NCBI RefSeq assembly: GCF_009674535.1
Contig: NZ_WKJK01000016.1
Span: 100,515 to 164,514, forward strand
DNA: 64,000 bases
Direction of reading: 5' to 3'
Origin: Duganella guangzhouensis
Lineage (GTDB): Bacteria; Pseudomonadota; Gammaproteobacteria; Burkholderiales; Burkholderiaceae_D
Shown here: in pieces, positions 23,365 to 32,026 of the stretch
How positions within the stretch are numbered: the stretch's first letter is position 1
How the letters are laid out: each line of letters starts with the position of its first letter
Program-made: the position numbers and the translations under genes
Notes under the pieces: model-generated
The model's database searches: none
What the model saw: the letters and a program-made list of their open reading frames with translations, nothing else
Told to the model about the DNA's origin: nothing

Positions 23365-25229
23365 GCTGTCGCTCCACGTTCCAGCCAGTGCATCGCATAC
23401 GGCGCCAGCGTCAGCGCGCCATTCAGTATGCTCCCGTCCAGACAGTCGGTCCATGGTCCCGGCAACGCATAGGTTTGCGGCTGGGCCGAGAAGTTCATCA
23501 AGGTGAGGAAACGCTCGCCGCGCGCCAGCGCCAGCACCGCGTCCGGCGCATCAGCCAGCAAGGTGCGCGGCGCGTTGGCGGCCAGTTCCTCGTGCTGGCG
23601 ACGGGCGCGCACCAGGCGAATCAGCGACTGGTACATTTGACCCGCGCTGCCGCCGGTGTAGTCACGGCCCTTCCAGCGCGCGCGGTCGAACACGGGACGC
23701 TGCAGCCAGCGGCTGTCCATCGCATGCTGCGGGCGCTGCTGATAGCTGTAGTCGTTTTCCATCGCCAGCTCGTCGCCCATGTACAACACCGGCAGCGCGC
23801 CAAAGCTCAACGCCAGGCCATGCAGCAGCAGCAGGCGGCGCATCGCCAGCTGGCGCGCCTCTTCATTGTCGGCGGTCTGCAGGCCGACCAGTGAGGCCGC
23901 CATGCCATTGCTGCCGTGCGCCGCGTTCGGATCGGTGCTCTGGAAGGCGGCACCCGATGCGTAACTGTTTTCGCCACCGGCGAAGAAGCGCGAGGCGCGT
24001 GCCAGACGCGCCTTGGCGCTGGCGTCGGCATTGGCGTCGCAGCCGGCCGCCACTTCGGCACGCAGCACGTTCCAGCCAATGTCGTCGTGGCAGCGCACGT
24101 AGCTGAGCCACGTCGCGGCCGGCGGCAGGGCAGGCGTGTTGCGGATCACTTCGCGCAGCGCGCTGGTGTCCTGCTCCGACAAGGCTAGCCAACTGGCGGC
24201 CATCAAGCTGCTGTGATACGCGATGTGGCACTCGCGCGCCTCGGCGCTGCCCAGATAGGCCGGCAGCTCGCGCGTCGGCACAATAGCTTCCGCTTTCAGC
24301 AGCACGCCCGGCGCCACGATATCGACAATCGCGCGCAAGGCTTGCAGGATCTGATGCGCCTCCGGCTGGTTCATGCTGTTGGTGCCTTCGCGCTTCCACA
24401 GGAAGGCGGTGGAATCGAGACGGAATACTTCGATGCCGCGATTCGCCAGTCGCAGCAAGGTCTTGGCCATTTCGGCAAACACCGCCGGATTGGCGTAGTT
24501 CAGATCCCACTGATACGGATAGAAGGTGCTCCACACCCAGCCGCCCATCGCGTCCACCTGAACGAAGTTCCCCGGCGCCACCTGCGGGAACACCTGGCCC
24601 AGCGTGCGCTCGTAGCGGTCCGGCAGCTCGCGGTCGGGATAAACCAGGAACATGTCGCGCGCCTGCGCATCGCCGGCTTTGGCGGCGACGGCCCAGGCGT
24701 GATCGTCCGCCACGTGATTCAGGATAAAGTCCGAGCACAGGCTGATGCCGGCCTCGCGCAGCCGCGCGGTCAGCGCCTCCAGATCGGCATTGCTGCCGAA
24801 CGCCGGTTCCACTTCGTCAAAGTTGGAGACGGCGAAACCACCATCGTTCTCGCCGGCGCGCGCGCGCAGGAACGGCAGCAGATGCAGATAGCTGACGCCG
24901 ATCTCCTGCAAATACGGAATACGCTCCGCCACGCCATTCAGATTGCCGCCGAAGTTCTGCACATAAGCGCAGTAGCCCAGCATGCGCTGGCTGAGGAACC
25001 ACTCCGGCTGCGCGGCGCGCTGCTCATCCTGCGCGCGCAGTGCCGCCGGACGCGCCGCCAGCAGCTCGCCCAGCGCCGCCATCAACTCCCCCATCCAGGC
25101 GTCGAAGTTGGCGTGCTCGCCATACAAGCCGCTCAGCAGCTGGCGCAGCACCGGCGCGTGTGCGGCCAGGCGCTGCGCCGCTTGCGGCAGCAGCTCGTCG
25201 GGCAGGACCGCCAGCATGCGGTCCGACAT
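23361..25229 (-). CDS. suxB: Amylosucrase (GH13_4, SuxB-like)
   Basis: Amylosucrase splits sucrose, transfers the glucosyl unit to an alpha-glucan chain and frees fructose. The 622-residue protein follows Neisseria polysaccharea amylosucrase along its length. The helical N-terminal domain is followed by the TIM barrel with the nucleophile D272 in RLDSTAFLWK, the acid/base E314 in KAEAIV and the third acid D382 in CHDDIGW. The late segment GALPVLYMGDELAMENDYSY is also conserved. No signal peptide, so it acts in the cytosol. The ATG at 25229, 4 bases after the receptor stop, is preferred; in-frame starts at 25244 and 25298 overlap the receptor. Sucrose hydrolase activity is possible, as in Xanthomonas SuxB. 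Confidence 0.9.
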   Translation of the reverse strand: MSDRMLAVLPDELLPQAAQRLAAHAPVLRQLLSGLYGEHANFDAWMGELMAALGELLAARPAALRAQDEQRAAQPEWFLSQRMLGYCAYVQNFGGNLNGVAERIPYLQEIGVSYLHLLPFLRARAGENDGGFAVSNFDEVEPAFGSNADLEALTARLREAGISLCSDFILNHVADDHAWAVAAKAGDAQARDMFLVYPDRELPDRYERTLGQVFPQVAPGNFVQVDAMGGWVWSTFYPYQWDLNYANPAVFAEMAKTLLRLANRGIEVFRLDSTAFLWKREGTNSMNQPEAHQILQALRAIVDIVAPGVLLKAEAIVPTRELPAYLGSAEARECHIAYHSSLMAASWLALSEQDTSALREVIRNTPALPPAATWLSYVRCHDDIGWNVLRAEVAAGCDANADASAKARLARASRFFAGGENSYASGAAFQSTDPNAAHGSNGMAASLVGLQTADNEEARQLAMRRLLLLHGLALSFGALPVLYMGDELAMENDYSYQQRPQHAMDSRWLQRPVFDRARWKGRDYTGGSAGQMYQSLIRLVRARRQHEELAANAPRTLLADAPDAVLALARGERFLTLMNFSAQPQTYALPGPWTDCLDGSILNGALTLAPYAMHWLERGATA

Positions 25230-25233
25230 TACT

Positions 25234-27522
25234 TTAGAAGGCATAGGACAGGCTGAGTTGTGCGGCACGGCCGGAGATCGAACGCGCCGCATGGCCATCG
25301 CTTTCCACCTCGGTGTAACCGATCTTGTTGAACAGATTATTCACGCGCAGCGACAGCGTGGTCTTCGGCGTAACGCTGTAGTTGACGAAGGCACTCACCA
25401 CCTCATACGCCGGCAGGATGATGGTATGCGCATCATCGCCCCACGACTTGCCGGTGCCGATCAGGCTCGCACCCACCACCACATCGTCAAAAGTATAGCT
25501 CGGCGACAGCTGGTAAATGTACTTGGCCTGGCGACGCGGCGTGTTGCCGATGTTGGCCACATCGGCCGCTGCGGTGCCGACGATCTTGGCATCGGTGTAG
25601 GTCATGCCGCCGGTGATGCGGAAGCCGCCGACGCTGTAGGCGCCTTCCAGCTCCACGCCCTTGGCGTCGTATTTGTTGGAAGTGCTGCGCTGAGTGGTGG
25701 CTTCGTAGTTGCTCTCGTCGGTCTTGGCCTGGAACAGCGTGACGAAGGTGCTGATGCCGCCGCTGCGCCATTTCACGCCGCCCTCCAGCTGCTTGACGGT
25801 GTTGATGTTGATCGGCGCGCTGCCATCCAGCGGAGTGCCGAACAGGATGCGGTCCGCATTGAACGACACGCCATCGCTGACGCGGGCAAACGCCGACAGG
25901 TTTTTATTGAAGGCGTAGTTGCCGCCCACCGAGTACGAGGTGTGGTTGATCTTGTAGTCGACAAACTGCTGGGTGGCCGCGTCATAGCGCAGCGAACCGT
26001 TGCTCAGCGTCGCGATATTGGCGGTGCCGCTGGCGCGCTGGCGATCGTTACGCACGCTGGCGTCAACGTTGACCGGACCGGCTTCATAACCGACGTTCAG
26101 ATATGGCGAGGTGAGTTTGTACTCGACGTCCACCGCGCGCGAGCAGCAGCCGCCGAAGGCCGGGCCGACCAGGCCGGGCGTGCCGCTGGCGGTTTGCAGC
26201 AGCGCCGGTTTGTCGCCGGTAGCCTGCATCAGATATTCGTTGAAGTTCCAGGTCAGGCCCAGCTTCTGGTTCGACAGATACAGGCCGGCGGTGGTGGTCA
26301 GCTTGCTGCCATCGGCCAGCTTGAAAGTCTTGGCCAGCTTGGTGTCGTTCAGCGTATTGCCGGCATCATCGATCGAGGTGTTGAACACCACCGCCGAGAA
26401 GGCGCGGCCGGTCCAGCTCTGGCCTTTATTCGGACCGGTAGCGATGGTGTAAGTGCCAACCGTACCGTTATTGCCGGCGAAGACGCCGCTGAAGCGGCCG
26501 CTGTTGTTCGAGGTGCGGAACTTGTCGCTCAAGGTCCAGCCATCGCCCAGATTCAGCTGGCCTTCGAGGCCGATGCTGTCGCTCTTCACGTGCAGGCCGT
26601 CGTTGACGTTGGTCGACTCGGTGGTGTTGTTCTTGGTGAGCACCACGTCACGCACCCAGTACGGCGAATAGAAGCTCACGGTGCGCGGATCGATGCCCGG
26701 GATTTCGGTGATCTGCTGGTTCACCACCTGCACCGGCACCGGCAGCGCGGTCGGCGACTTGTCGTCCACGTGTTTGAAGGACAGGCGGATCCAGCCATTG
26801 TCCAGCTCATGCGTGATGTTGCCGCGAATCTGGCCGCCACCTTCGGTGCTCATGCCGGTGTTACGCACGCCCTCGCCGCTGCGGTAGTTACCGCCGATGA
26901 AGAAGCGGGTCTTGTCCGAGATCGGCGCGCCGTAGTCGAAGTCGTAGCGGGTTTCGTCATAGCCCAGTCCACGGCTGATGCCGATGTGGCCGCCCTTCTC
27001 TTCGCCGGTCTTGCTGATGAAGTTGATGATGCCGCCCGGCGCATTGGTCGCCAGCGTCGAGGCCGAGCCGCCGCGCACCACTTCCAGGTGGTCCAGCGTG
27101 CCGTCGATTTTCACATAGCTGTCCGGCGTGATGAAGTTGAAGTCGCCCGATTGCAGCACCGGCAGGCCATCTTCCTGAATCTGCACATAGCGCGCGCCGC
27201 CGGCCGAGATCGGCACGCCGCGCACGGTGATGTTGGCGTTGCCCTCGCCGCCCGACGATTCCGAACGCACACCCGGCACCGAACGCAGCACTTCGGCCGC
27301 GCTCAAAGGCGCGGCGTTCTTGATGGCATCGCCTTCGAGGGTGGAGATCGACACGCTGGTCTTCATCTTGGACGAGGCGGTGCTGGTGCCGGTGACGACC
27401 ACGCGCTCCATGTTCAAGCCGTCTGCCGGGGTGGCTTCCTGCGCGGCGGCAGTGCCCATGTGCAGAACTGCGGTTGCGACGGCGGCGGCAATACCGCCCA
27501 ATTTAAAGGTGCGTGGCTGCAT
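25234..27522 (-). CDS. suxA: TonB-dependent outer-membrane receptor (SuxA-like)
   Basis: The 762-residue protein has a signal peptide (residues 1-28, ending GTAAAQ) and a TonB box around residues 39-46 (ERVVVTGT). The plug domain contains AAEVLRSVPGVRSES and NITVRGVP. A 22-strand barrel follows, ending with the aromatic C-terminus LSLSYAF. It is the first gene of the operon receptor-amylosucrase-kinase-carrier, so sucrose or sucrose-containing sugars are the likely ligand. GGAGA lies 8 bases before the ATG at 27522; an upstream in-frame Met at 27603 would place the start upstream of the promoter and is rejected. Transcription starts from an operator-bearing promoter. Confidence 0.87.
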   Translation of the reverse strand: MQPRTFKLGGIAAAVATAVLHMGTAAAQEATPADGLNMERVVVTGTSTASSKMKTSVSISTLEGDAIKNAAPLSAAEVLRSVPGVRSESSGGEGNANITVRGVPISAGGARYVQIQEDGLPVLQSGDFNFITPDSYVKIDGTLDHLEVVRGGSASTLATNAPGGIINFISKTGEEKGGHIGISRGLGYDETRYDFDYGAPISDKTRFFIGGNYRSGEGVRNTGMSTEGGGQIRGNITHELDNGWIRLSFKHVDDKSPTALPVPVQVVNQQITEIPGIDPRTVSFYSPYWVRDVVLTKNNTTESTNVNDGLHVKSDSIGLEGQLNLGDGWTLSDKFRTSNNSGRFSGVFAGNNGTVGTYTIATGPNKGQSWTGRAFSAVVFNTSIDDAGNTLNDTKLAKTFKLADGSKLTTTAGLYLSNQKLGLTWNFNEYLMQATGDKPALLQTASGTPGLVGPAFGGCCSRAVDVEYKLTSPYLNVGYEAGPVNVDASVRNDRQRASGTANIATLSNGSLRYDAATQQFVDYKINHTSYSVGGNYAFNKNLSAFARVSDGVSFNADRILFGTPLDGSAPININTVKQLEGGVKWRSGGISTFVTLFQAKTDESNYEATTQRSTSNKYDAKGVELEGAYSVGGFRITGGMTYTDAKIVGTAAADVANIGNTPRRQAKYIYQLSPSYTFDDVVVGASLIGTGKSWGDDAHTIILPAYEVVSAFVNYSVTPKTTLSLRVNNLFNKIGYTEVESDGHAARSISGRAAQLSLSYAF

Positions 27523-27574
27523 GAATCGTCTCCAATATTGTCGTTGTTGCTGCTTTCTTGAGCAGATGGAACGC

Positions 27575-27603
27575 ATTATGCAATCGATTGCATTAAACTG
27601 CAA
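27575..27603 (-). promoter_or_regulatory. Sucrose operon promoter with embedded LacI-type operator
   Basis: On the minus strand TTGCAG (27603-27598) and CATAAT (27580-27575) are separated by exactly 17 bases. The spacer and -10 contain an exact 16-bp palindrome ATGCAATCGATTGCAT (27578-27593), with the central CG dyad typical of LacI-family operators. A bound repressor would cover the promoter. The palindrome lies between the regulator gene and the receptor it should control. Confidence 0.75.
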
Positions 27604-27634
27604 AATACTTTTTTACGATGCTTAATCATCGCAA

Positions 27635-27648
27635 TGCAATCGGTTGCA
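27635..27648. promoter_or_regulatory. Second LacI-type operator half-copy
   Basis: TGCAATCGGTTGCA repeats the core of the promoter operator with one mismatch from perfect symmetry. Its centre is 56 bp from the first operator, a spacing that could allow looping or cooperative binding. It lies 5 bases after the 3' end of the regulator gene. Confidence 0.55.
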
Positions 27649-27652
27649 CAAA

Positions 27653-28681
27653 TCAGACAGTACTGGAGCGGATAATCAGTTGAGTAGGCAGTTGCACCGA
27701 GGGGGCGACGCCGCCCTCGGCCAGTTCCAGCAGCGCGGCGACCAGCGCGCGGCCAGCCTCCTGCATCGGCTGGCGCACCGTGGTCAGTGGCGGATGGAAA
27801 TAGCTGGCCAGCGGGATATCGTCATAGCCAAGCACCGCCACCTGCCCCGGCACATCGAGGCCATGCTGGCGCAGAGCGTTGATCGCATCCATGGCCATCA
27901 GGTCGCTGCCGGCGAACACGGCGTCGAATGGCGCTTTGCGCGCCAGCAGTTCATCCACCGCCAGCCGGCCGCCGTTCGGCACAAAGGAAGCCGGCACCAG
28001 CAGCGCCGGATCGGCGGCGATGCCGGCCGCCGTCAACGCCTGGCACAAGCCCTGATAGCGCTGGCCAATTTCCGGCAGGTTGATGTCGCCAAAGAAGGCG
28101 ATTCGCTTGCGGCCCTGCGCCAGCAGATGGGCGCCGGCCAGCTCGCCGCCGGCCAGGTTGTCGCCGCCGACGGTGCAATACAGCTGCTGCGGCAGCTGCG
28201 CGCCCCACACCACGATCGGCACATGGCGCGCCGCCAGCTGGTTCAGTTGATCATGATGACGCCACTGGCCGATCAGCACGATGCCGATCACACGGCCGGT
28301 ATCGAACGGCGTGGCGGCCGCGTCCAGCGTGCCGGCGTCGACGCGCGACACCAGCATGTCAAAGCCCTGCTCGGTCAGCGCGTCGGCCAGGCTGCCCAGC
28401 ATCGACAGGAAAAACGGATCGGACAGATGCTGGCGCGTGGCCGGGTCATACGGCACCACCACGCCCACGGTGCGGTTCTGCTTCATGCGCAGGTTTTGCG
28501 CGCCGATATTGATGCTGTAATTGAGCGATCTCGCCAGTTCCATGACGCGGCTGCGCGTTTCTTCGCTGATCAGCTTGCTGCCAGCCAGCGCGCGCGACAC
28601 GGTGGAAGTGGAGACGCCCGCCAGCCGCGCAATGTCGGCCATCTGCAGGCGTCGGCTATCCGCTTCTGGCGACTTGGGCAT
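27653..28681 (-). CDS. suxR: LacI-family transcriptional regulator (SuxR-like)
   Basis: The 342-residue protein has an N-terminal LacI helix-turn-helix (MADIARLAGVSTSTVSRALA, about residues 14-33) with the hinge helix NIGAQNLRMK. A periplasmic-binding-protein-like sensor domain covers residues 65-340 (TVGVVVPYD, GIVLIGQW, VGGDNLAGGELAG, FAGSDLMAMDAINALR, LGYDDIPLASY). It is upstream of and in the same direction as the sucrose operon, with two matching palindromes between, so it is probably the local repressor responding to sucrose or a breakdown product. Its ATG overlaps the stop of the upstream transferase gene by one base. Confidence 0.88.
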   Translation of the reverse strand: MPKSPEADSRRLQMADIARLAGVSTSTVSRALAGSKLISEETRSRVMELARSLNYSINIGAQNLRMKQNRTVGVVVPYDPATRQHLSDPFFLSMLGSLADALTEQGFDMLVSRVDAGTLDAAATPFDTGRVIGIVLIGQWRHHDQLNQLAARHVPIVVWGAQLPQQLYCTVGGDNLAGGELAGAHLLAQGRKRIAFFGDINLPEIGQRYQGLCQALTAAGIAADPALLVPASFVPNGGRLAVDELLARKAPFDAVFAGSDLMAMDAINALRQHGLDVPGQVAVLGYDDIPLASYFHPPLTTVRQPMQEAGRALVAALLELAEGGVAPSVQLPTQLIIRSSTV

Positions 28682-29289
28682 CAGGCGGGAACCGTGTCCT
28701 TGAACGACTGGCGCTCGGACAGTTTGTCGTACAGCTTGGCCAGATTGGGGTAATCGTCGCGCCAGCTGATTTCCGGGAAGCGGAACGACAGCCAGCCCAG
28801 CGTGCAGCCGACCGCGACGTCAGCCAGCGAGTAATGGATGCCGGCGCAGTAAGCCTGCTCGCCCAGCTGGTCCGACAGCGACTTCAGGCCAAGGTCGACC
28901 TTGCGCATCTGGCGCGCCATCCAGTCTTCGCTCTGCAGTTCCTTCGGCCGCATGGTGCGCTCCAGGCGCACGCTGACGGCGGCGTCCAGCATGCCATCGG
29001 CCAGCGCTTCCCAGCACTTGATGTCGGCGCGGTCGCGGCCGTTGGGCGGCAGCAGCTTGCAGACCGGGGTCAGCGTATCCAGGTATTCCACCATCACGCG
29101 CGAATCGATCATCACCGTGCCATCTTCCATGACCAGGCTGGGCACTTTGCCGAGCGGATTCAGCTGGCTGATGGTGGTGTCGGCGGCCCACACATTCTCC
29201 AGTTCAAACTGGTAATCGAGTTTTTTTTCCGCCAGAACGACACGAACCTTGCGGACATAAGGGCTGGCGAGGGAACCGATGAGTTTCAT
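28681..29289 (-). CDS. Glutathione S-transferase family protein (YibF-like)
   Basis: GST-fold protein of 202 residues. The thioredoxin-like domain opens MKLIGSLASPYVRKVRVVLAE, with Ser6 or Ser9 in the active-site position, NPLGKVPSLV with the cis-Pro, and DSRVMVEYLDTL. The helical domain includes the conserved YSLADVAVGCTLGWL. It resembles E. coli YibF, whose physiological role is unknown. It overlaps the downstream regulator gene by one base, so the two may be co-transcribed, although a functional link to sucrose use is unlikely. Confidence 0.87.
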   Translation of the reverse strand: MKLIGSLASPYVRKVRVVLAEKKLDYQFELENVWAADTTISQLNPLGKVPSLVMEDGTVMIDSRVMVEYLDTLTPVCKLLPPNGRDRADIKCWEALADGMLDAAVSVRLERTMRPKELQSEDWMARQMRKVDLGLKSLSDQLGEQAYCAGIHYSLADVAVGCTLGWLSFRFPEISWRDDYPNLAKLYDKLSERQSFKDTVPA

Positions 29290-29393
29290 AGAGGCTCATA
29301 GAGGAAGAACAACGCTCAGTATAACATCGGCGGGTTGGCGGCCGGCCAATGGTAAAATCGCGGTCTGCTCTCTCAACTTCCGTTCTTTTGATC

Positions 29394-30770
29394 ATGACCA
29401 CTACTCCTTACTCCACGCTGTCGGCGCTGTCGCCACTGGATGGCCGCTACGCCGGTAAAACCGATCTGCTGCGCCCTATCCTGTCCGAATCGGGCTTCAT
29501 GCACCACCGCGTCAAAGTAGAAATCTCCTGGCTGCAAGCGCTGTCGCTGGCCGGTTTCGCTGAAATCAAGCCGTTCTCGGCCGAAGCCACCGCCCTGCTG
29601 GACAAGCTGGCCGCCGATTTCACCGAAAAAGATGCCGCCCGCATCAAGGAAATCGAAGCCGTAACCAACCACGACGTTAAAGCCGTGGAATACTGGCTCA
29701 AGGAGCAAGTCAAGGACGTGCCGGAACTGGTGGCGGCGTCGGAGTTCATTCACTTCGCCTGCACCTCGGAAGACATCAACAACACCTCGCACGGCATGAT
29801 GCTGAAGGCCGCGCGCGACAACGTAATGCTGCCATCGCTGCGCAACGTGATCGCCAAGCTGACCGACATCGCCCACGTCAACGCCGAACTGCCGATGCTG
29901 TCGCGCACCCACGGCCAGACCGCCAGCCCGACCACCCTGGGCAAGGAAATGGCCAACGTGGTCGCTCGTCTGCAACGCGCCATCAAGCGTATCGAGCAAG
30001 TTGAGATCCTGGGCAAGATGAACGGCGCGGTCGGCAACTACAACGCCCACCTGTCGGCCTACCCATCGTTCGACTGGCCGGCGTTCTCCAAGAACGTGAT
30101 CGAGCAGCGCCTGGGCCTGGTGTTCAACCCATACACCATCCAGATCGAGCCGCACGACTACATGGCTGAACTGTTCGACGCCTTCGCCCGCGTCAACACC
30201 ATCCTGCTGGACCTGAACCGCGACATCTGGAGCTACGTCTCGCTGGGCTACTTCAAGCAAAAGCTGAAAGCCGGCGAAATCGGTTCGTCGACCATGCCGC
30301 ACAAGGTCAACCCGATCGACTTCGAAAACTCGGAAGGCAACCTGGGCCTGGCCAACGCCGTGCTGAAACACCTGTCGGAAAAACTGCCGGTCTCGCGCCT
30401 GCAACGCGACCTGACCGACTCCACCGTGCTGCGCAACATCGGCGTCGGCCTCGGCTACGCCCTGCTGGCCTACGACAGCTGCCTGCGCGGCCTGAACAAG
30501 CTGGAAGTCAACCCAGCCCGTCTGGAAGCCGATCTGGACGCCAACTGGGAAGTGCTGGCCGAGCCGGTGCAAACCGTGATGCGCCGCTATGGCATCGAGA
30601 ACCCATACGAGCAGTTGAAAGAGCTGACCCGCGGCAAAGGCATCTCCAAAGTCGCGCTGCAAGAGTTCATCAACGGCCTGGCCGTGCCGCAGGAAGCCAA
30701 AGACCTGATGCTGGCCATGACCCCTGCGAACTACACCGGTATCGCCGCAGCTCTGGCAAAAGCCATCTGA
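29394..30770 (+). CDS. purB: Adenylosuccinate lyase
   Basis: PurB catalyses two fumarate-releasing steps of purine synthesis: SAICAR to AICAR, and adenylosuccinate to AMP. The 458-residue protein opens MTTTPYSTLSALSPLDGRYAG and has the fumarase/aspartase superfamily signature GSSTMPHKVNPIDFE with the flexible catalytic loop Ser. It also has HTTSEDINNTSH-type (FACTSEDINNTSHG) and LSRTHGQTASPTTLGKE. Length matches E. coli PurB (456). The ATG at 29394 gives the conserved N-terminus; an in-frame start at 29349 adds 15 non-conserved residues. A strong terminator follows. Confidence 0.96.
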   Translation: MTTTPYSTLSALSPLDGRYAGKTDLLRPILSESGFMHHRVKVEISWLQALSLAGFAEIKPFSAEATALLDKLAADFTEKDAARIKEIEAVTNHDVKAVEYWLKEQVKDVPELVAASEFIHFACTSEDINNTSHGMMLKAARDNVMLPSLRNVIAKLTDIAHVNAELPMLSRTHGQTASPTTLGKEMANVVARLQRAIKRIEQVEILGKMNGAVGNYNAHLSAYPSFDWPAFSKNVIEQRLGLVFNPYTIQIEPHDYMAELFDAFARVNTILLDLNRDIWSYVSLGYFKQKLKAGEIGSSTMPHKVNPIDFENSEGNLGLANAVLKHLSEKLPVSRLQRDLTDSTVLRNIGVGLGYALLAYDSCLRGLNKLEVNPARLEADLDANWEVLAEPVQTVMRRYGIENPYEQLKELTRGKGISKVALQEFINGLAVPQEAKDLMLAMTPANYTGIAAALAKAI

Positions 30771-30796
30771 TGTAATTTAGAAATTTGCAATACACT

Positions 30797-30832
30797 AGCC
30801 CCGGCGACGCCTGCGTCCCGGGGCTTTTTTTT
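30797..30832 (+). terminator. Rho-independent terminator of purB
   Basis: AGCCCCGG at 30797-30804 pairs with CCGGGGCT at 30818-30825, and inside it GACGC pairs with GCGTC, leaving a very small loop. Eight T follow (30825-30832). It sits 27 bases after the purB stop. Confidence 0.9.
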
Positions 30833-30903
30833 GCTCCGGCAAGCGCGCCTGGGATTTCTTTGCTATATTTAGTCCTAATACGTACTAATTTCGGAGCCGC
30901 TTT

Positions 30904-31431
30904 ATGCCACGCTATACCAAAACCGCAATGTTGCTGCACTGGCTGGTCGCCTTGCTCATCATCGCCACTTTCTTCCTGGGGCTGTCCATGGTCGCCATCC
31001 CCGGCTTTTCGCCGACCAAGCTGAAATACTTCTCCTGGCACAAATGGATGGGCGTGACGGTGCTGTTCCTGGCCGTGCTGCGCGTGCTGTGGCGCGTCAC
31101 CCACAAACCGCCGCCGGCGCTGGCCTCGATTCCCGCCTGGCAGCACAAGATTGCCGAAGGCATGCACCACCTGCTGTACCTGCTGATCTTCGCGGTGCCG
31201 ATTTCCGGCTATCTGTACTCGTACGCCGCCGGCGTGCCGGTGGTGTATCTGGGCCTGTGGCAAATGCCGGCGCCGTTCGCGCCAGATCCTGAACTTAAGG
31301 CAACTTTAAAAACTGTTCATTATGTTTTGACCATGACGATGGCCGCCGCCGTGGTGGCGCACGCCCTGGCCGCACTCAAGCATCACTTTGTCGACCGCGA
31401 CGTCACGCTGAAACGCATGCTGCCGCTGTAA
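30904..31431 (+). CDS. Cytochrome b561 family protein
   Basis: This 175-residue inner-membrane protein has four hydrophobic helices and paired His residues for two b-type hemes (LLHWLVALL with H12, FSWHKWMGVTVLF, GMHHLLYLLIFAVPISGYLY, TVHYVLTMTMAAAVVAHALAAL). The family carries electrons between ubiquinol and a periplasmic acceptor. It is directly upstream of two yceI genes, the usual pairing; YceI-type lipocalins bind polyprenyl or quinone-like molecules, so the three may form a quinone-related redox unit. Confidence 0.9.
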   Translation: MPRYTKTAMLLHWLVALLIIATFFLGLSMVAIPGFSPTKLKYFSWHKWMGVTVLFLAVLRVLWRVTHKPPPALASIPAWQHKIAEGMHHLLYLLIFAVPISGYLYSYAAGVPVVYLGLWQMPAPFAPDPELKATLKTVHYVLTMTMAAAVVAHALAALKHHFVDRDVTLKRMLPL

Positions 31432-31452
31432 CCTCACCCACTGGAGCCTCAC

Positions 31453-32004
31453 ATGAAAACCATGAAAAAAATCGCCCTCGTATCCCTGCTGGGTGTTGCC
31501 TTCGCCGCCAGCGCCGCCGCGCTCAAAACCGATCCGGCCAAGAGCACCGTGACCGCCACCTTCAAGCAAATGAACGTGCCGGTGGATGCCAAGTTCAAGA
31601 AATTCAGCGCCAACATCGACTACGACGCCGCCAAGCCGGATGCCGCCAAAGCCACCGTCGAAGTCGACACCGGCAGCATGGACCTGGGTGATGCCGAGTA
31701 CAACAAGGAAGTGGCGAAGAAAGAATGGTTCAACGCCGCCCAGTTCCCGAAAGCCACCTTCGTCTCGACCTCGATCAAGCCAGCCGGCGCCGGCAAGCTG
31801 ACCGTGACCGGCAAGCTGACCATCAAAGGCAAGGCCAGCGACGTCAGCTTCCCGCTGACCGTCAAAGCCGACGGCAAGACGCAAGTGTTTGACGGCGTGC
31901 TGCCGATCAAACGCCTGACCTACAACATCGGCGAAGGCGAATGGAAAGACACCAGCATGGTGGCCGACGAAGTCGCCATCAAATTCCACGTCGTCGCACA
32001 ATAA
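31453..32004 (+). CDS. YceI family periplasmic protein (first copy)
   Basis: The 183-residue protein has a signal peptide (MKTMKKIALVSLLGVAFAAS, cleaved near ASAAA) and a YceI beta-barrel: KTDPAKSTVTATFKQMNVPV, ATVEVDTGSMDLGDAEYNKEV, WFNAAQFPKATFVSTSIKP, GKLTIKGKASDVSFPLTVKA. YceI proteins are lipocalin-like and bind isoprenoid chains. It follows cytochrome b561 by 21 bases and is preceded by the same ACTGGAG ribosome site as the next gene, which suggests the two yceI genes arose by duplication. Confidence 0.92.
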   Translation: MKTMKKIALVSLLGVAFAASAAALKTDPAKSTVTATFKQMNVPVDAKFKKFSANIDYDAAKPDAAKATVEVDTGSMDLGDAEYNKEVAKKEWFNAAQFPKATFVSTSIKPAGAGKLTVTGKLTIKGKASDVSFPLTVKADGKTQVFDGVLPIKRLTYNIGEGEWKDTSMVADEVAIKFHVVAQ

Positions 32005-32026
32005 TTAACCCACTGGAGACACCACG

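Noticed and set aside
24982..27561. Very long plus-strand open frame (over 850 codons) opposite the TonB-dependent receptor and amylosucrase genes
   Set aside because: It is a GC-rich antisense shadow: low-complexity Arg/Ala/Gly-rich translation with no domain, while the minus strand encodes well-recognised proteins.
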